Source: Amphiduros pacificus (taxonomy: Eukaryota; Annelida; Polychaeta; Phyllodocida; Hesionidae). Taken from it: a stretch of DNA of 64,000 nucleotides. The stretch covers positions 20,326,666 through 20,390,665 of the forward strand of contig OX439012.1 of assembly GCA_949316495.1 (NCBI GenBank), given 5' to 3'. Position numbers and translations under genes: made by a program. This document shows, one piece after another, positions 22,976 to 35,200 of this stretch (positions within the stretch are counted from its first letter, which is position 1; every line of letters begins with the position of its first letter). The notes below the pieces were generated by a model. That model did not search any database, was not told where the DNA came from, and saw nothing but the letters and a program-made list of their open reading frames with translations.

Positions 22976-25924
22976 TCACTGGTAAATCACACAAATAGTC
23001 AACATCTTTATCACTTGATCAAGTTATTTTTATAAAGGGATATTCTGTTATTTCACACAACAGCCTAGATTAAATTTATAGAGTAAAATTTTCCAAAAAT
23101 ATGTTTGTCTAAGATGATATCAATAGTAATGCAAATCGATAAAAAGAAACAGATATCTATAACTCATCTCTCATTTAAATCTAACCATTTTCTAGTTGAT
23201 TCTCTGTAGGTAGGTATATAAGGTTAGCTTGTAATAATTTATATTGAATATGAGGTGTGTCATATAATGTCCATACACATTTTATATATTTAACTCGAAC
23301 ACATAAAACAGAGAATTGAAATTAGCCAAAGAAAATCAGTTACTGGAGTGGTGCACATTTTTCTGGAGAAGTCATATGGAAAGTAGTCCGGTAGGATGTT
23401 AATTTCATAGGGAGTTAATGTGTTAATATGTACTCAATGAGTTCACTCATAACAGAAATCAAGATGGCCGAATGTTGGTTGAGAAAGTGCTTGATTTCTC
23501 TTAAGGGGAGTACACGTCATGGACTGAGAAAATAATAATTGAGAATTCCTGAGTGCTGAAAAGAAATTGGCAAATTTGCCCTAAAGCAATAGGAATACAA
23601 AATGATGTGTGGAAAGCAACATTCAATTAGCACAGCAAGATGTGGTCAACATTTTACCAAATCAAACGTGTGAATTACAGCTGCAGATTCCATACACTTG
23701 CCAGTCACTGTATATGGATACACCAATAGCTAAAGTTAGTTTGTTTTATTTGCATGGATATACAGTCCATCAAGCAAAGTTGAAAGAATTACCTGTGCCG
23801 GCCAGCCCAGGTCCAGTGTGCAGGAACACAGTACATTGTGAAACAAAGACAGGCAGTGACAGGAACGGTAATACAACCCCTTTATATAATTACAACCAAT
23901 GCAGACACCATGTGGTACTATCACAAGTAATGAATTATATCCCTTATATGGTCATCTATTTGGGTAAAACAAGGTATATAAAGCAAGACCAACAAGGTAG
24001 ACAGACGAGATCCTTTTTTTCAGTTGAAAAAGATGTCAATTATTTTATTTTGAAATAAAGCTTCTAATAGGAATATGACTACATCTGTTGTGATTGCTGG
24101 GCTCACAGATTACATGACAAATTTGATTATAAAATTTACTTTGTATTTATACATTATTACTGAAGAATACATTTATTTAAAGTTGCACATTTAGGTCTCT
24201 AAAACATTAGAGCAAGAGGTGAGGAAAACGATGGTGTACTTGAGAAGTTCACTAAGAAAGAAGGTAACACAAATTCACATTGAATGGCAGTATGAAAATC
24301 ATTTGCCAAAATATCTTGATAATATACAGAGGTGTGTAGGTCTTGCAGTTTTTATGGCTATGCATATCATAGTTCTGCAGAGAGGAAATATTTCTGTCAT
24401 TCTGTCTGTCTGTCAGCTTTGATCTTCTGAATCTATTGGTCAGAGTCAAGTAGGTACGATTTATTTTCAGGAGGCTAAATCTCACTGCTTGAGTGGGCTA
24501 TGCTGACACCTGGTGTGTTTATATCTGTCACACATAGGTGTATTTTGTAGAAATGTAAAATATATTAAATATGAATGTTTTGGTTCTAAACTTCATTTGC
24601 ATATATTTAGATAGGGTTTTATTTCCTGGGCACCAGGACAGTATGCCTGTCACTGTTCTGTTGGTAAGTAATTTAAGTCATTCTTGTATATGATTGTGTT
24701 CAATCTCAATCCTAGAAATAGAGATCACTAAACAGAATACACGCACACTACCCACTAGCTCACACAAGCAAGAAAGGTGGATCAGAACTTAAGCCAAATG
24801 AATAGATTTTCAATCATTACCCCATGCAAAAGACTATGTATCAATTTGCTTATGGACATCATATCCTGAAGTTAATGATTCTTTGACCATTTATCAAAGA
24901 ATCTAAATATTATACAATTACTTAGTAATGGGTTTTGCAATGTTTTGCATATGCTGTACCTCCTCCTATTGTTTTAATTTCTTATAATGCAACACAACTT
25001 TACAATATCAAATAACATCTCTATTTGATAATGTCACCATTAAATAACATCACTAAGACATTTTTATGTTTTAAATACAGTAAAATAAAGTTGTTGCAAT
25101 CTGGAAAACAAATTCAATATGTTTTATTTCTGCTTTAAAATGGCTAATGTTTTACTTGTCTTGTTTTTCAGAGACTTCGTCCAGAAGGAATACTTGGTGG
25201 GGAAAGGAGGGGATGGGTCATTTAAGATTATGTTTAAAGCTTATTTTTTTGGGATACATTGGGAAACCAGATTATGTTGCGTCCCACAAGACATTGATTT
25301 TAAATGATATTAGGCAAAAACGGAGCCAGTAAGGACCTTTGACCTTTATTGCTGGCAGTTGGCTTTCAGTTAACAATTACCTTTAACCTTAAAAATCTTG
25401 TGGAGACATTATCCCAACAACAATTATTTAAAGCCTTTGACCTTAGAATAGTCATCTGATCCTTTAGAATTTTATTTGCTCAAATTCTTTGAACTCAAAT
25501 TCTAAAGAAATAATGAAGATCATTTTTCATCTCAGTGACCTTGACCTTCTTGTGCGGCCGGTATCCCAACAATCATTAAAGATAACCTTTAACCTACTGA
25601 TCTTAATTCAAGACATTTTGTTTACTCAAATTATCCACACTGAAAACCATTTCATTCAATTATCTGGGGTGTTAAATTTTAATTATCTTATCCAAGGTTT
25701 TTAATGTCACGCTTTGTAAATCGTATCTACCTCATTTTGTATATATTTTGTTTATAATGCATTTGTAAATTTATTAAGGACCTTTTTTGTAAAACAAGCA
25801 CCTGAAATGTTTATTCAATGTAATTAGGTTTTAATAGATAAATAAATGTAAATATGTAATTTCAATAGTATGATTTTAAAGTAAGAGCCATAAATATTTA
25901 TATATTTAATATATATATAAAATG
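22976..25924. other. Intergenic, one unidentified frame
   Basis: A plus-strand open frame at 23609-24058 (149 codons, starting at GTG) contains several Cys and NQTCELQLQIPYTC but matches nothing I know. It could be an exon of an unknown gene or chance. The rest shows no clear gene or repeat edge. Confidence 0.4.
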
Positions 25925-26122
25925 TGAAATTGTGAAATGGTGTTTTTAATTACGACCCTTTAAGCAACTATGGCCATATCAGGTTGACTTTCAAGCCTTT
26001 TAACCAGTGTGAAAGTAGCACTGCCGGCAGTGGGAGTCGAACCCACCACCTCCCGTACTCCACCTATATAACCATTAAAGGCACAGATCCTACACTCTAC
26101 CAGCTGTGCTAGTGGGGCCAGT
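25925..26122 (-). mobile_element. tRNA-derived SINE, family 2
   Basis: On the minus strand the element begins with a tRNA-like head (GGCCCCACTAGCACAGCTGG, then GGTGGTGGGTTCGACTCCC) and continues into a body containing CTGATATGGCCATAGTTGC and ending near ACCATTTCACAATTTCACA. Related copies lie at 53966-54085 (plus) and, as a tandemly amplified piece, at 9955-10322. Confidence 0.75.
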
Positions 26123-26454
26123 TATATATTTATATAGCTGTTGTATATTTATTTGTATAAATTGTTATATCAATGTTGCCACTTTATGCATATTTGAGTA
26201 CAGATGTTTTTGATAAAATATTTGAACATGTGATGTATATTGTCATTACATATTGTCATCAATGTGAATAGAAATGTCTTTGTTATTGTAGAAAAAGCAA
26301 AATATTTAAAATATTTTAAATTCATGCAAATATATCCATATAAATTGCCGAGATCCCAAACCCCATCAAGCCTGAACCATCCTATCCCAATCATAAATCC
26401 TAAATAGACATATGAAAACCACACAATAATCACCAGAAATCCTTGTGTCATATT

Positions 26455-26600
26455 TCCATGTGGTTTCCATGAGGCTCATTTCCACATGAAAACCACATGG
26501 CTTGAAACCATGTGGTTTCCATGTGACTCGTTTTTCTGCCAGCATTCACATGGTTTGAAACAATGTGAAAACCAAATGACTTTCACATGACTTTTTTGGA
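26455..26600. repeat. Cluster of CATGTGGTTTCC direct and inverted repeats
   Basis: The word CCATGTGGTTTCCATG and its reverse complement alternate several times in about 140 bases (CATGTGGTTTCCATGAGG, GAAAACCACATGG, AACCATGTGGTTTCC, CACATGGTTTGAAAC). The cluster can fold into hairpins. No terminal structure of a known element is seen. Confidence 0.6.
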
Positions 26601-27010
26601 GCACATTTTACTGTGTACAAGTCCACTTTAAGTGCAATGTACTACTGCATATCTGGACAAATTCTACAATTATATGCAGTACCACATTGAGCTTACATAC
26701 CTACCTGTAGAGAATCAACAAGAACATAATGTTTCAGATTTGTGAGGTGTCCCTCAAGAAAACATGTAGAAAATATTCTACATTGAAACTTGCAAGCATT
26801 GTTTCATTATGAGTTTTTGTAATACATAATAAATGTAAAAGGTTTTTTGCTTGAAAGAAAGTGCCGATTACCATCTTCTTAAGAATGTTCATACATTTTA
26901 AAATTATTGAATGGCAGGATTCTTCTAGAAAAGGGAGAATCTGCCCTTCCAACCTTTTTGAAATTCAATTGTCAATTGAAACACTGAGGGTACTATGACC
27001 CATCAATGCC

Positions 27011-28377
27011 TTAATGTAATACACTGCAAATCTTCCATTGTCTTTGTTGTTCATCCTGGATATATGTTGCCCGGACCACCAACTGATCACATGGACCTTC
27101 AGAACATTTACATTTATAAGGACATGTGATCAGGCCAGATATATCTGTAGTGATTTTGTTTGCAATGGCATCACATATTGCTCCATGGACAGTAGACACT
27201 ATCAAACCATCAATTGCCTTACAACTCAAGCCATATCCTTTGATAGAGATAGGTATAATTGCAGATATATTCAGTAATGCAATCATATCAATGTTATTTA
27301 CAGTAAGCATCTCTAAGCAGGTGCTGGTGTATGGGTCCAACAGATATGGAGTCATCTCATCAGCCTTATTGTCTACGATGTCTACATGACAACCTGGTTT
27401 GTTGATGTACAAAGGTGATAACCAAGCTCCTAAATTGTGAATAGATAGGAATTAATGGCAGGCTTGAATAAATTTAGTTTTGATCAATGAAAAGTTAGTA
27501 TGATAATAGGAATATCACTTTCAGTGATCTCAAAGCAATTATCAACTATCAAAACCCTTTTTGCAGCTTATATTATTTGTTTTATATTGTTTAATGTATT
27601 TAATCTAAATGGAAATATGAACCTACCTGATGTTGCATGCAATGAGTATGGCCCATGTGCAATGTGTTATTAAGTCTATGCAATTAATCTTGGTAAATAG
27701 TTAAGATTACCTTTAACAAATGCCAGAATCTGGAATATGGAACAATGTACTGCAGTAGAACCATGGACAATTTGAGCATATGGCAGAGCAGGATCAAAGA
27801 GGCCTCCCTTTCTTTGTCCATGGATGTCAGCCACGGCACATAATAATGGAGCTCCATCTGAATATTGGCCACATTTGATGGCATTTTCTGGAAGTGCATC
27901 CCCTGGTGTATGATCTACCCAAATAGTAACATCTGGGCTAGTGACAAGCAACACTTCCCAGTTGTATATCACGGTCAAAGACTCGTCGGTCTCCATCTGG
28001 TAGGCTATTCCACCATGGATGTTTAGCCAAGCAAATGTTGGTAGAATGGCATTGTCAGTTCGGGCTACCCGGGCTATTACAATCTTATCGATTTCTGAGA
28101 GGATAACTGCATCATCTTGAAGAGTGGTTCCTGATGAAGACACCCAGTGCAAAGAATCGTCTTATATATAAAACAGAGCAGAGAAATATCATATTTCACA
28201 GGTCGTTTTGTCATTTTGTATATCTGGTTTTTGGGGGTTATTTTTGCTTAGAATTGCTTATTCACACAAAAGTGTATTTTCAATAATAGATTACTCACCA
28301 TATGAATAGATAGCTGATGATCTGTGAACAGAAGTTGCATAAATAATGATAACCAAGATGCTCAAAGTATGTGCCAT
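27011..28377 (-). CDS. Secreted DM9 (DUF3421) repeat protein, three coding exons
   Basis: The only confident host gene. Coding exons are 28377-28299, 28160-27711 and 27429-27011. All boundaries have GT donors and AG acceptors, phases agree, and the lengths sum to 948 bases, or 315 residues plus stop. Exon 1 encodes a signal peptide (MAHTLSILVIIIYATS). Exon 2 holds two DM9-type units: HWVSSSGTTLQDDAVIL with VARTDN and LPTFAWLNIHGGIAY, then IWVDHTPGDALPENAI with DGAPLLCAVADIHGQRKGG. Exon 3 is a 130-residue Cys-containing tail (CPYKCKCSEGPC, ending WKICSVLH) that I do not recognise. DM9 proteins in other invertebrates include mannose-binding lectins of innate immunity; lectin function here is inferred from family only. 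The product is probably secreted. Confidence 0.8.
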
Positions 28378-29690
28378 TTTCTGGACTGTTTAAATAATGA
28401 TATGCTTCAATAAAAATGTCAAGTAATTTAATTGAATTAAAGTAGTGCCACATAATTATTTTTGATATGTATGTTATCTGTCATGAAGAAAATTCTTACA
28501 ATAGATACACTTATTTAACTGTAAATCCCCGTATTCAAAAAAAGCAAAGCTGATGTAGTGGACTTATGAAGATTTCGATGTCAAAAGTACAAATATCATT
28601 TGGGAAAACTGAGGATAAATTGGGTCTGAAAATTGGTAAATCAGGATGCATTTATAAAGCTATTCAAACAATAAGCACTACTGAGATATGGACGATCACT
28701 CTTCCAACCTCTGGCTTTGTTTTAGAAAATATGATTGATGCTGTGATAATCAAATGTACGAGTATGACAATTTTTATTGCATTGAGAAAATGAACTATGA
28801 TATTTACAATATTTTGTGAAAATCACAACATTTTGTGTGAAAATCACTAATTTTAAAAAAATAAAATATATCTAGTGATAATTGCCTTAATATGATAAAA
28901 GCATAAAGCCATCTCACACAAAATATTGTGAAGTCTTATGAGATAGAAAATAAATCTGTATATCATGGATATTAACTTTACGAGGATGAGTGTAGTGTTG
29001 TTAAAATGCACATGGAATATGATAATAGTACATTTAATCAAATGATTTTGAGGTTTAGTGATTTAAGCAATTTTATCAAATGCAAATTTATCAAATATAA
29101 ACAACATGTCTGACACTGTAAGGTTAAACTCACAAACAAAATAAACATCTTTCTTCATCATGTGGCAAAACCCAATAAATGGAATTATTTTCTTTGAAAT
29201 TTAAAAAAATTCAAAATCGCCAACTGGGAAACTGGAATCTTTAAATGCTCTGAAGCTCTTAACCAATCATTGAGCTCATGCAACCATTTTGTGTGTTTTT
29301 GGACTGTATGAACGCTCCAAGAAGCAGGGCCAAAGGTCAATAATACTTCACTGCATCTTTATTCCAGGAGAGTGATGCAAATTTTATACCAAACATAGAC
29401 AATAATGAGTGCTTCCACTGAGATTACATTTGTCAAAATGAGGTACATTACAGTATCCTTTCTGTACAAGTGAAGGAGAAATACCAAATGATATAAATTG
29501 TGAAATTTGTTAAATTGAACACCCCCCCCCCCCTTCAATATCAATTTCTGGACCCGCCAATATATCAAAACTGATTCCCGCCAGTGAAGTGTCATGCGTG
29601 AACCACAATGGCAGCTCTTGTGCGAAGCTCCGTGTAAATTCGTCTTAACTGGCGGATTTTCCCGGTTTAACACGAGTCTATTGCTGCATC
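28378..29690. other. Intergenic; poly(C) tract
   Basis: No gene recognised between the DM9 gene and the LINE B 5' region. A 14-base poly(C) lies near 29521-29534. Confidence 0.5.
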
Positions 29691-30583
29691 ATATCACTGT
29701 GCGTGGAGTCTATACCTAGGTCTATTATTCCGTGGCTTTTGAGCGGTCACAGACGGCAGTCCAGACTTGTTTTTCGCTTGCGAAGGCCGGGTTCAGGTTG
29801 TTGTCTTTTTGAAGGCACGGCGTTCACGAGTTGTCAATTCTGTGCTGCCTGTGTTGAGTGCTCTCAGCCCGGTTGTTACATTCCTAGCTGACCAATCTAT
29901 ACGTGTATAGATTCAACCTGACCAGATCTATTGATCTACCCTTGGTCTATTCGACCCATAGACCTCTAAACACTGACCCAGACTACCATAGACCCTGGTT
30001 GTCGAAATCCTGACCACTGTAGCACCAATCTGACCCTGGTCTACAGACTATCAGCGATCATACGCTGTTCCTACCTTACTGCCTCTGCCTCAATATTATA
30101 CCGACCCTTCATATAGAAGCATTTTTGTTCTTTCGTCTTGTGAAATTGTCGCCAATTGTCAATAAACACATTGAAAGAATATTACCTGACGCTATTAATC
30201 TTATCTGATTAATGTGCTCTGACTGCTTCACATCACGATATTAATATTTCTAATTGAACTATTAGTTCTCAAGGGATAAATCGTGAACATTGTGACACTA
30301 TATTTGGGCTCAATTATTAGAATATCATAAGGAATAAATAATTATTTCTGTGTATTTTACTTTTTGACACAAATATTTTATTCTCTGACCAAAGCTGATT
30401 ACATAATCGTGCCTTGTTATTTTACCCCTGGCATTAAACATCTCAGCTCACCAGCATAACACGTGGTGTTTAATCCCCAGCATAGGGTATAACTGTTCCT
30501 ACCTGTTCACTTCCATTCCTCTCTGTGAATCGTACGTGAACACTTCAACAGTCATTATTGCTTTGTATCCAACTTCTATTACA

Positions 30584-31819
30584 ATGGCTTTGAACATTCC
30601 TGCCGGTCCAGCAACACGTAGCTCGGCCAAATCTGATGCTGACCCTCGGACCCCTGCCACTCCGGCAGCCCTGAGGCCACCCATTGACGACGTCGCCACC
30701 CTTCGTGACACCTACGATCGGTTGGTGGCTCTCAATAATGCCACTAATGCAGCGAACACCCGGCTGACGGAGCAGGTGAAGCAATTAGTTAGTGACAAGA
30801 CCATCCTCGAAACGGAGAAGGAGGGCATCGCTGCCGAGCTGGGTAAATCTCGTCAAGCAGTCCTGGAACGAGACGAGGTTATCGCCGCCTTTCTTCCCAA
30901 ATCGGATGAAGCTGCCTCTCCTGATTCGTTTCCCACCTCGGACAAGGAGAAAAAGGGGAAGGTATTGCTTACGATTCTTCCCATCAACGGCCAGGAGACT
31001 GAGATTGCCTCGGGACTGGCCAGAGATGACTGTAAGGTGATGTCCACCACTGATAAACTTGACTTTGTTGCTCGGCGCTCCGAGCGGGTGCCTCTCTCGG
31101 ACCACGTGGTGATTATCCCGGACCTGATGAGATTCCCCCGGACGATGGACGGTGCAGCTTGCTATAGGTCCATAAAAACTTCCATAAAATTCATTCGCTC
31201 ACGTGGGCCGACAGTTTCTGTCCTGACTCCCTTGCCCAGCAAGGACCCACGTGTGAGGCTAAATTGGATATCAGTGACGGGGCTTCTCTCCCAATTCGAC
31301 TTCCCTGGCTTCACCTATGTCAGGATCACGAACTTTTACGAGCCAACCACCTCTAGGCTCAATACCGATGGTCTCCTCCTGCCGGAGTCTATCCTTGACA
31401 TTCAGACAACTGTGAATACTCTGCCTCTTCCTGCACCTTCTCCTCCAACGGACCGTCCTCAGGAGAGAGTCATTCTGCCGGCGGAGGACCGTCCTTCTAC
31501 TTCCTCGTCCTCTTCCTCTGCTGCCAAGCCCAATTCTTCCTCTCCTGATAGGAAGAAGAGGAAATCGGCAGCAGACGACACTTCTGTCATCTCGTCGGAC
31601 CTCGCCGGCCGGATCATCGGCAGACGTGGGGCAACCATCCAATCTCTCCGTGATGACTCCGGTGCTACTATCAGGGTCAAGAAGATCAAGGATGGACGAG
31701 ATGATATTCATCTTCTCACCATCAGTGGTAGCCGTGACGCTGTCCGTAGGGCCAAATCGGACGTTAACAAGCTGCGGCAGGCCCTGGAGAAGGAGAATAA
31801 GAATGAAAATGTTAATTGA
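30584..31819 (+). CDS. LINE B ORF1, KH-domain RNA-binding protein
   Basis: A 411-residue ORF1 protein starting at the ATG of MALNIPAGPA. Around residues 55-110 is a heptad-like, probably coiled-coil stretch (YDRLVALNNA...LTEQVKQLVSD). A globular domain at about 135-290 carries LDFVARRSERVPLSDHVVIIP and RSRGPTVSVLTPLP; its beta-strand pattern might be a degenerate SGNH-like esterase fold, known in ORF1 of some CR1/L2 elements, but no GDS or catalytic His motif is seen. After a Ser-rich linker, residues about 335-405 form a type I KH domain with the GxxG loop (AGRIIGRRGATIQSL, then GATIRV). It would bind element RNA. LINE C has the same layout, and LINE A carries a related KH domain. The stop is TGA, and the frame stays open beyond it. 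Confidence 0.85.
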   Translation: MALNIPAGPATRSSAKSDADPRTPATPAALRPPIDDVATLRDTYDRLVALNNATNAANTRLTEQVKQLVSDKTILETEKEGIAAELGKSRQAVLERDEVIAAFLPKSDEAASPDSFPTSDKEKKGKVLLTILPINGQETEIASGLARDDCKVMSTTDKLDFVARRSERVPLSDHVVIIPDLMRFPRTMDGAACYRSIKTSIKFIRSRGPTVSVLTPLPSKDPRVRLNWISVTGLLSQFDFPGFTYVRITNFYEPTTSRLNTDGLLLPESILDIQTTVNTLPLPAPSPPTDRPQERVILPAEDRPSTSSSSSSAAKPNSSSPDRKKRKSAADDTSVISSDLAGRIIGRRGATIQSLRDDSGATIRVKKIKDGRDDIHLLTISGSRDAVRRAKSDVNKLRQALEKENKNENVN

Positions 31820-32254
31820 CAATTTTCACCAGTGCTATCTCTTAATGAGAAATCATATTTTGAACATTTTGAACATTTTACACCACCATTGTATGTGACT
31901 GTGTGTACGTGTATATATAAATGTTGTTCAGATATTATTAAAAATATGAATGTATCAAACTGTGTGTACTATGAGAATAAATATGAAACTGTTCCTCTCA
32001 GCCCTTCTGTTTGCAATCCTGCCACAGATCATATTATTCTTTGTCATATACACTCTTATAATGCTATCTTGACAAATTCCTTCGATAATATTAACTTAAA
32101 TATTATTAAAAAGTCAGACCTAAATGCATTATATAATTTAAAATATCCTACTGAACCACCAATGTCTTTTAAGATTTTAAATTCAATAAATCTTATTGCT
32201 CGAAATCCTGACCTGACCGCTGCCTCTAGTCCCTGTGGTACACGGATTTTTTAA
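31820..32254 (+). CDS. LINE B in-frame open region between ORF1 and ORF2
   Basis: An open region of 144 codons in the same frame as ORF1, directly after its TGA, and overlapping the start of the ORF2 frame by about 20 bases. It encodes a Cys-containing segment (VCTCIYKCC, then ATDHIILCHIHSYNA). LINE C has the same arrangement (59587-59183) with CCSC and SRNIILCNYHSISV, so the segment looks conserved rather than chance. It may be made by stop-codon read-through of ORF1, by reinitiation, or as part of ORF2 through a frame change. Neither mechanism nor function can be told from sequence alone. Only weak start codons are available within it. Confidence 0.5.
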   Translation, partial: QFSPVLSLNEKSYFEHFEHFTPPLYVTVCTCIYKCCSDIIKNMNVSNCVYYENKYETVPLSPSVCNPATDHIILCHIHSYNAILTNSFDNINLNIIKKSDLNALYNLKYPTEPPMSFKILNSINLIARNPDLTAASSPCGTRIF

Positions 32255-35200
32255 ATTAGATGGCGCTGGTGTACACGGACCCAATATTACTATCCACGCT
32301 GGCCTTGGTCTCCCCGTTGCCTCCTCTCACGAGTTTGACGTCTTTCTATGTAAGTATTTCTTACCCCCGACAAAGACGACTGCTCGTAGTAATGACTTGA
32401 AACCTTCACATTGCCTATCATGTCCACGGTGGTCTCACTCGGGGCCTGCTCAAGCGACACGTACACAAAATAAGTTCCACGTGTTACAGTGTGCTCGCGA
32501 TGAGCCTCCCCGCTTTTGTTCTCTGCCACGCACACAGGGTGCACGTGTTGATGTTTTAAGTTCCAAGTCTAAACCTAAAAAGACCAATATTATTATTGGT
32601 TCTTGCAATGCCCAGAGTATTGCTAAAAAGGTTTTATCTGTGAGAGATTATTTCTTTGAAAATAATCTTGATGCTCTGTTTGTTACGGAGACATGGTTAC
32701 ATGACTCTGGGGATGAAAAGATTGTGAGGGAACTTGAGGATAATTCCCTCAAGTTCCATTCCTTCCCTCGTACTCGCTGTTCTGGCGGAGGAATTGGGCT
32801 ATTGCATCGGCGTGAACTACCATTCACAACCAATAGGGTTAACCCACCCATAGTTAGCACTATGGAGCTGATGGAGTCCTCTATCCTAATCAGGGGTAAG
32901 AAAACTACCTTTGTGACTATTTATAGACCAGAGCCCTCTGACGGGAATAGGTACACCTACTCTGAGTTCTATAATGAATTTATACAACTGGTATCACATT
33001 ATGGCTCTTTTAGACATGAAGTGATTTTTCTTGGTGATTATAATTTTCATGTTAATAAACCAAGAAAACCAGATGTTGTCAAGTTCATGGACATCCTGTC
33101 GACCTTTGACATGACCCAGTGGGTCACTGAACCAACTCACAAACTTGGCAACACCCTTGATTTAGTGATTACCTTTAATGGCAATAACAGATTTATGGGT
33201 CATGAAGTTGATGAGTACATATCCGACCATAAATGTATTAAATTATGGCTGGATATAAAACCCCCTAAACCCCCTAAAAAATCTATCAGTTATAGAAAAT
33301 ATGGGGGTATTGACCTGCAATCACTTAGGGATGACATTAGGCTATTGGCTGATAGCACCTCAGGTTGGGATAACCTATCCATTGGCGATATGGTGGATTA
33401 CTATGACAAGAATCTGACTACACTGATGGATAAACATGCTCCTGTGAGGCATGCAAATGTTTCCCTTCGCAAGCCAGTGCCCTGGATGAGTGACCACATC
33501 AAATCTGAGAGATCTCTTAAGAGAAGACTTGAGAGGAAAATGAACAAATCTGGACTTCATGTGGATAAGCAATTGTACAATATTCAAAAGAATAAGTATA
33601 ACTGTTTACTTAAATCATCCCAAACCAAATATTTCTCAGACCTTGTCCATGAAAATAAAAATGACCCTAAAAAACTTTTTAGGGTCATTGATAAAGTCAT
33701 GCATAAGGCTGAGGATACCCCCATGCCTCAGGCTGATAGTGACTTCAAACAGGCTGAGAAATTTAACAACTTCTTCCTTGAAAAAATCGATAAGATACGC
33801 CATGATATGGATCAATTATCAACACATGGTTATTATCCACCAGGTGGTGACACAGTAGACCTATGTCCACCAAGGGACAACACTGTAGACAATACAGTTG
33901 TAACTCCCACCAACTCAACATCACCACTTGATTGCTTCAGGCCTTTGACAGAAAGTGAGGTGCGCAAACTCATTAAAAGGTCTGCAAACAAGTCATGTGA
34001 GCTTGACCCTATACCCACCTGGTTGCTGCATGAGCTTATTGATGACTTATTGCCTATAATCACTGCCATCATCAATAAATCACTTGCAGAGTCAACTGTC
34101 CCTGATAAGATGAAAGTTGCTATTATCGCCCCATTATTAAAGAAACTGGGTCTAGAACTCATTGAGAAGAATTATAGACCTGTCTCCAACCTAACATATA
34201 CATCCAAACTTACTGAACGGGCGGTGGCTGACCAACTCATCCCCCATCTTGTAAGGAATGGTCTTACTGATAAGTTCCAGTCTGCATACAAGGAGTTTCA
34301 TAGTACTGAAACTGCGTTGCTAAAAGTACAAAATGATATCCTGTGTGAGCTGGACCAGAAGAAATCAGTAATACTTTTGTTACTTGACCTCTCCGCTGCA
34401 TTTGATACTATTGACCATCAAATCCTGTTTGATAGACTCGAACATCGATGCATGGTGAAAGGTCATGCACTCGCCTGGATCAAGTCATATCTAAAAAATA
34501 GGACACAATGTGTGAAGGTGGGCTGTCACAGGTCATCCCTTATGCCAATCAGGTATGGGGTCCCACAAGGATCGGTCCTTGGTCCAATCCTTTTTACAAT
34601 CTATATGTCACCTCTGGCTGATATCCTGGCTAAATATGGCCTAAGCTACCATATTTATGCTGATGACACTCAAATTTACATCCCTGTTGACCACTCTGTC
34701 AGTCAACATGCTATCCTTAGTATTAGCAGACTGGAGTCATGTATTAGTGAAGTTAGGTCATTTTTGATTTCCAATAAAATGAAAATCAATGATGGTAAAA
34801 CTGAGATGCTGATTTGTGCTGACAGATATACTTACGCCCCCGCTGACAACATGTCATCCTCGGTCTCGGTTGGTGTCTGTGACATCAACCCAAGTGAGTC
34901 TGTAGTTGACCTTGGGGTGACCTTGGATTCTAACATGGACATGAAGGCACAAATTAGGAAGATGTGTAAAAGGGGCTATCATCACATCAGGAATATAGCG
35001 GCTATCAGACAATGTCTAGATGAGAAGACTGCTGAAACACTTGTTCATGCCTTTGTCACATCTACTCTAGATTATGGCAACAGTCTTCTTGCTGGCCTTC
35101 CTAGATCAGATATTAAAAAGCTGCAATACTTACAGAACGCTGCAGCTAGGGTAGTAGGAAAAATCAAGAAATTTGACCACATTTCATGACAACTGAGAGA

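Noticed and set aside
23609-24058. 149-codon frame as a host gene
   Set aside because: Starts only at GTG, has no recognisable domain and lies in repeat-rich sequence; kept only as an unidentified frame.
30545-31105. Minus-strand frames opposite LINE B ORF1
   Set aside because: They overlap a well-supported ORF1 with coiled coil and KH domain and show no domain of their own.
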